Shown piece after piece: positions 7,453 through 10,682 of a stretch of 10,682 bases of DNA. This DNA is from Cloacimonetes bacterium UBA5456 (GTDB taxonomy: Bacteria; Cloacimonadota; Cloacimonadia; Cloacimonadales; Cloacimonadaceae). Where the stretch lies: positions 12,184 to 22,865 of the forward strand of contig DIQS01000001.1 in the NCBI GenBank assembly GCA_002427325.1, read 5' to 3'. Under the pieces are notes generated by a model that was not told the origin of the DNA, searched no databases, and worked only from the letters and a program-made list of their open reading frames with translations. The first letter of the stretch is position 1. Each line of letters begins with the position of its first letter. Both the position numbers and the translations under genes were made by a program.

Positions 7453-8216
7453 TAGACATCCAAAACCTCTTTTGCGGCTATCGCGATAACGAAGTGCTGA
7501 GAGATGTCTCGCTGAAGATTCCCGAGAAAGGGCTCAGCGTCTTGCTTGGTCCAAACGGCGCCGGCAAATCCACCCTACTTTTCGCCATAATGGGATATCT
7601 GAAATCAAGCTCGGGAAAGATCGTCATCAAAGACAAAGATTTGAAGGACTATAGCAGAGCAGAACTCGCCAAGATCATCGCCTTCATCCCGCAAGAACAA
7701 AAGAGTGAATTTGATTACAGCGTCTTAGACACCGTCCTCATGGGGCGTTATCCCTTCATGAAACTTATGCAGAAATACACCGATGAAGACATCCAAGCGG
7801 CAGAGGATACACTTGCCATGCTAAATCTCAGCACGCTCAAAGACCGCTGGCTCAATCAGCTCTCAGGAGGTGAGAAACAGCGCGTGTATATCGCCCGCGC
7901 ACTCATCCAAGAGACTCCCTTCATCTTCCTTGACGAGAGCCTCTCGCATCTGGATATAAACTACCAGATTGAGATCATCAAGCTCCTCAAAGACATTGTT
8001 TTAACGCAGAATAAGGGCATCTTGCTCATTTCGCACAATCTCAACCTCTCGGCAAATTATGCAGACTGGATGATTTTGCTAAAAGAGGGGAGATTGCATA
8101 GCTTCGGCACGCCTGAAAGCATCATGAAAAAAGAGATTCTCTCAGATGTTTTCAGCATCCCGCTTCAGACCATGAACAACCCCGTCAGCGGGCTACCAAA
8201 TATTCTCTATCCCTGA
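7449..8216 (+). CDS. ABC transporter ATP-binding protein, FecE/BtuD (iron-siderophore, haem, cobalamin) type
   Basis: A 255-residue ATPase that would power an inner-membrane importer. Walker A is GPNGAGKST (34-42), the Q-loop Gln is at 82 (IPQEQ), the signature is LSGGEKQR (138-145), Walker B is FIFLDE (158-163) with Asp162 and catalytic Glu163, and the switch His is 196 in ISHN. The residue after Glu163 is Ser rather than the more common Pro. The VLMGRYPF block (97-104) and the C-terminal GLPNILYP ending are characteristic of the iron-complex/B12 importer branch. No permease or substrate-binding protein gene is in the window, so substrate cannot be assigned. It is not a good match for FtsE, which is shorter and lacks the VLMGRYP element, so I do not pair it with the FtsX-like protein. 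Start codon and upstream stop overlap as ATGA. Confidence 0.9.
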   Translation: MIDIQNLFCGYRDNEVLRDVSLKIPEKGLSVLLGPNGAGKSTLLFAIMGYLKSSSGKIVIKDKDLKDYSRAELAKIIAFIPQEQKSEFDYSVLDTVLMGRYPFMKLMQKYTDEDIQAAEDTLAMLNLSTLKDRWLNQLSGGEKQRVYIARALIQETPFIFLDESLSHLDINYQIEIIKLLKDIVLTQNKGILLISHNLNLSANYADWMILLKEGRLHSFGTPESIMKKEILSDVFSIPLQTMNNPVSGLPNILYP

Positions 8217-8230
8217 GAAGGCATATCACG

Positions 8231-8965
8231 ATGAAACATATTAGATATCTTTTAAGTCTCACACTGATTTTGGGCATGCTCAGCTCTTGCAAAGAGAAGA
8301 AGCCGCAAGCACCTTGGGAACAAGAGCGTCCCGGTTCAAAGCAGAGCAGCCATGTCGCCGATGATGCCCCTGCTCAAGATACTAAAAAAAGAGAGGATAT
8401 CTACACGGTTACTCGCGTCGTGGATGGAGACACCTTCGTGGCCGAAAAGGATGGAACAAGCGTCCGCGTTCGTCTCGTGGGCGTGGATACTCCCGAATCT
8501 GTGCATCCCGATAAAGAGGTGGAACACTACGCCTTGGAAGCAAGTGACTTTCTAAAAGAGACCCTAATGGGTGAGGAAGTCTATTTCACTTTCGACCAAA
8601 ACAATGCCGCCACAAACCACATTGATCGCTATGGCCGACTTTTGGTTTATGCGCATCGCATGCGTGACGGGCTGCTCATCAACACCCATCTCATCAAAGA
8701 AGGATATGGCTATGCCTATCTCAAATATCCTTTTGAACATATGGAAGAATATTTAGACCACCAAAGAGTAGCGCGAGAAGCCGGCAAAGGTCTCTGGAAA
8801 GAAACTAATGCAAGCGCTGCCACAAAGGTGGAATATTGGTTTAACACAGGCAGTAACAAATATCACCTCAAGAGCTGCCGCTATACAAAAGAAAGCTCAC
8901 TCCCCATCCCCCTCGTGGACGCTTTGGCAAACGGGCTTGAACCTTGTAAAGTGTGTAAGCCCTAA
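8231..8965 (+). CDS. Thermonuclease-family (SNase) lipoprotein with C-terminal Cys/His metal-binding motif
   Basis: A 244-residue lipoprotein: signal peptide with lipobox LSSC (Cys20), a polar linker rich in Lys, Ala and Asp to about residue 56, then a staphylococcal nuclease domain (57-190). All key residues of the nuclease are present by alignment: Asp65 in VVDGDTF, Arg81, Asp86-Thr87 and Glu89 in VRLVGVDTPES, and Arg136 in DRYGR. A calcium-dependent endonuclease acting on DNA or RNA outside the cytoplasm is therefore likely. The last 40 residues hold KYHLKSC (His212, Cys216) and CKVC (Cys239, Cys242), a pattern seen appended to other secreted nucleases and suggestive of a zinc site. AGAAGG at 8216-8221 is nine bases before the ATG. 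The gap to the M23 gene is 21 bases. It could serve nutrient scavenging or DNA turnover; neither is shown. Confidence 0.9.
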   Translation: MKHIRYLLSLTLILGMLSSCKEKKPQAPWEQERPGSKQSSHVADDAPAQDTKKREDIYTVTRVVDGDTFVAEKDGTSVRVRLVGVDTPESVHPDKEVEHYALEASDFLKETLMGEEVYFTFDQNNAATNHIDRYGRLLVYAHRMRDGLLINTHLIKEGYGYAYLKYPFEHMEEYLDHQRVAREAGKGLWKETNASAATKVEYWFNTGSNKYHLKSCRYTKESSLPIPLVDALANGLEPCKVCKP

Positions 8966-8986
8966 CTAATAATGAAGGTATAAATT

Positions 8987-9844
8987 ATGGAACCTAAGCA
9001 CGATAATTCAGCATTTGAAAGAACCGGCATCCAAGAATCTCCGATGTGGGGCAGACCGGGCAGCAACAGTTCGCCCCTAATGCGCTACATCATCATCGTC
9101 TTATTTGTCCTCTTAGGCTTTGGCTTTGGCATCATCATAGGTCGCAGCAGCGATGTGCGAAAACTCGCTGAACTCAGGGAAGAGAACAGCCTTTTGCGCG
9201 GGAAGCTTGAGCTCTATGAAGCCGCCATCGATTCCATCTATCAAAGATTGAATCTCATTGAAGAAGACAGGGATGAGATATCCGGCTATCCCAATGTTGA
9301 CGACATCTCTTTGCACTATGGAAGCAGCGTGGATGAACTGCTCAAACGCAGCATGCACAACTTGGAGAAGAGGCTGGTATCAATCCTACAAAACACCAAA
9401 GAGGAGCGTCAAAGCCGCCCTGCCGTCACGGGCAATGTTCCTGCCATCTATCCCACCTTTGGTCGCATCTCCGATGGCTGGGGCATGCGCATTCATCCCA
9501 TCTCAAACAGGCTGGAATTTCACCACGGTATAGATATCGCCAATAACGAAGGAACAGCCGTTTATGCAACCGCCACCGGCAAAGTCTCCAAAGCAGATTT
9601 CGACCAAGGCTTCGGCAAGAGAGTTTTCATAGACCACGGCAATGGATATACGACACTGTATGCTCATCTCGACATCCAAAGAGTGAAGGTGGGCGAAGAG
9701 GTGGAAAAGGGACAGATAATAGGCCTCATGGGGTCAACAGGGCTCTCAACCGGACCGCATCTCCATTATGAAGTGCACTTTCGCGGACAAAAGCTCAATC
9801 CGTCTTTATACCTGAACAGAATCGAGAGTTATGCCAGCCGTTAA
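8987..9844 (+). CDS. Membrane-anchored M23 family metallopeptidase
   Basis: A 285-residue predicted cell-wall peptidase that would cut peptidoglycan cross-links in the periplasm. A cytoplasmic start of about 32 residues is followed by one membrane segment (33-52), a coiled coil (about 56-95) with LAELREENSLLRGKLELYEA-like heptads, a linker, and an M23 domain (about 150-280). Zinc ligands by comparison with LytM are His179, Asp183 (in FHHGIDIA) and His260, and the catalytic pair is His227 (YAHL) and His258 in HLH. The family lead-in GMRIHP (166-171) is also there. All needed residues are present, so it is likely an active enzyme rather than a regulator. GAAGG at 8974-8978 lies eight bases before the ATG. 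Anchor, coiled coil and M23 in one chain resemble division or elongation hydrolases; an FtsX-like protein is encoded upstream in the same run. Confidence 0.93.
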   Translation: MEPKHDNSAFERTGIQESPMWGRPGSNSSPLMRYIIIVLFVLLGFGFGIIIGRSSDVRKLAELREENSLLRGKLELYEAAIDSIYQRLNLIEEDRDEISGYPNVDDISLHYGSSVDELLKRSMHNLEKRLVSILQNTKEERQSRPAVTGNVPAIYPTFGRISDGWGMRIHPISNRLEFHHGIDIANNEGTAVYATATGKVSKADFDQGFGKRVFIDHGNGYTTLYAHLDIQRVKVGEEVEKGQIIGLMGSTGLSTGPHLHYEVHFRGQKLNPSLYLNRIESYASR

Positions 9845-9877
9845 ACACTTTTTCACCCATCAAGGGAGCAAAGAGCC

Positions 9878-10519
9878 ATGAACGACGAAACTCGCAAAGC
9901 TTGGCTAATCACCAATCACGCCCCTATGAATATTCCCTCGGGTTATGAGAATATAAAGGGCGACATCATAGCCGTGGATAGAGGGCTCATCCGCGTGCGA
10001 GATCTAAATCTCACGCCGAGAGTCATCATCGGAGACATGGACTCCCTGCCTGCCGAGGAACTCAGGCGCTATCCCGATACTGAGATCATTCGCCACCAAG
10101 CAGAGAAGAACGAGACCGACACCGAGCTGGCACTGATCTGGTGTGTTCAAACCGGAGTTTATGACGAGATCATTGTGTGCAACAGCTTGGATGGACGCTT
10201 TGACCACAGCGCCGGCATCATCCAAAACCTGATCTGGCTACATCTGCAAAAGATTCCCGCGCGGATCGAAAGCCAAGATCAAACACTGTTTTTCCTTAAA
10301 TCAGACACCCTGATCAAGGGCAAGCCGGGCGATATGCTCTCGCTGATTTCCTACAGCGAATATTCCCGTTTTGTGGATTCTATCGGACTGAAATATCCTC
10401 TTGATAAGCTGATTCTTGCACAACATCAAAGCCGTGGCATCAGCAACGAACTCATACACAAGAGCGCGCTTATTCGCCTCGAAGAAGGACTTGTGCTCGC
10501 CGTCTTTACCCGCGTTTAA
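9878..10519 (+). CDS. thiN: Thiamine pyrophosphokinase
   Basis: It transfers pyrophosphate from ATP to thiamine, giving the cofactor thiamine diphosphate directly. The 213-residue length is normal for bacteria. Motifs in order are IIAVDRGL (30-37), IIGDMDS (50-56) with the metal-binding aspartates 53 and 55, KNETDTELAL (77-86), GRFDH (106-110), GLKYPL (170-175) and GISN (187-190). Two positions differ from the usual form: VDRG where many members have ADGG, and KN where KD is common. The core aspartates are intact, so I expect activity. AGGGAG at 9863-9868 is nine bases before the ATG. The 33-base gap upstream is too short for a TPP riboswitch, so control would come with the cluster transcript. 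It is the last gene before a probable terminator. Confidence 0.9.
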   Translation: MNDETRKAWLITNHAPMNIPSGYENIKGDIIAVDRGLIRVRDLNLTPRVIIGDMDSLPAEELRRYPDTEIIRHQAEKNETDTELALIWCVQTGVYDEIIVCNSLDGRFDHSAGIIQNLIWLHLQKIPARIESQDQTLFFLKSDTLIKGKPGDMLSLISYSEYSRFVDSIGLKYPLDKLILAQHQSRGISNELIHKSALIRLEEGLVLAVFTRV

Positions 10520-10569
10520 TCACCCGAAAGCACTGAATAGCAGCGCATCGGGCAGATACAGTTTCGCCG

Positions 10570-10592
10570 ATGTGGCTTCCACATTTCGTTTT
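10570..10592 (+). terminator. Probable intrinsic terminator after thiN
   Basis: ATGTGG at 10570-10575 pairs with CCACAT at 10579-10584 around the three-base loop CTT. A G-U pair can extend the stem to seven (10569 with 10585). The run TTCGTTTT (10585-10592) follows directly, giving an imperfect U-tract. It sits 50 bases after the thiN stop, where the gene run ends. The stem is short and has few G-C pairs, so termination may be moderate only. Confidence 0.55.
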
Positions 10593-10682
10593 GCCTTATA
10601 AATTTCACCAATTAACACAACTATATACTTATAAAAGAACTATCACGAGCGCAGCGAGCCATTGTGGTGTCCTAATATAGTG
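10593..10682. other. AT-rich stretch and possible edge repeat after the terminator
   Basis: No gene is visible here. Bases 10600-10636 are AT-rich with TATACT (10624-10629) and TATAAA (10630-10635), which could serve as -10 boxes, but no convincing -35 box lies at the right distance. ACTATAT at 10620-10626 is the reverse complement of ATATAGT at 10675-10681, a seven-base inverted repeat enclosing a GC-richer core with CGAGC twice (10646-10650 and 10655-10659). This could be a small palindromic repeat unit or the edge of an element that continues beyond the window; the evidence is thin. Confidence 0.25.

Noticed and set aside
7449..8216. The ABC ATPase as the missing FtsE partner of the FtsX-like protein
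   Set aside because: Its VLMGRYPF block, length and C-terminal ending place it with iron/B12 importers, not with FtsE.
9845..9877. A TPP riboswitch before thiamine pyrophosphokinase
   Set aside because: The gap is only 33 bases and contains just a ribosome site; there is no room for the riboswitch.
10645..10657. Cloning-vector contamination suggested by CGAGCGCAGCGAG, a string also found near pUC-type origins
   Set aside because: The match is only about 13 bases and the flanking sequence differs from the vector, so chance or a native repeat is more likely.

Overview
The window reads as a piece of an ordinary bacterial chromosome: thirteen protein genes, all on the + strand, packed with gaps of 3 to 33 bases or overlaps of 4 to 11 bases. 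Three genes encode lipoproteins with a lipobox cysteine, one a membrane-anchored M23 peptidase and one an FtsX-like membrane protein, so the host is most likely a Gram-negative (diderm) bacterium. The DUF4837 lipoprotein, a family I know mainly from Bacteroidota and relatives, and the overall gene style suggest the FCB superphylum, perhaps Cloacimonadota. This placement is an inference; there is no rRNA or other decisive marker in the window.

Layout. Bases 1-160 hold a short direct repeat, an extended -10 promoter candidate and a near-consensus TTGACA-N17-TATACT promoter. Bases 180-2660 carry small-molecule and nucleotide housekeeping genes: xseB (exonuclease VII small subunit), ispA (farnesyl diphosphate synthase type), dut (dUTPase) and nadA (quinolinate synthase). 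Bases 2669-4698 carry a TrmN6-like methyltransferase, an FtsX-like membrane protein and pgsA (phosphatidylglycerophosphate synthase type). Bases 4688-8216 carry a DUF4837 lipoprotein, a long TPR lipoprotein and a FecE-type ABC ATPase without a partner permease. Bases 8231-10519 carry a lipoprotein thermonuclease with a Cys/His tail, an M23 peptidase and thiamine pyrophosphokinase. Bases 10520-10682 hold a probable intrinsic terminator, an AT-rich stretch and a possible repeat element at the window edge.

How it works together. A strong promoter lies just before the first gene, a probable terminator just after the last, and six gene pairs overlap. The simplest reading is one 10.4 kb transcript that mixes isoprenoid, NAD, phospholipid, nucleotide and thiamine cofactor supply with cell-envelope proteins. 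ispA (lipid carrier precursor), pgsA (phospholipid), the FtsX-like protein, the M23 peptidase and the two lipoproteins all bear on envelope growth, which gives a loose theme.

I see no mobile element, CRISPR array, toxin-antitoxin pair, defence system, RNA gene or clear horizontal insertion. The items most worth a second look are the FtsX-like/M23 pairing without FtsE, the orphan ABC ATPase, the lipid-anchored nuclease with a Cys/His tail, the tandem promoters and the start-codon puzzle of the methyltransferase.
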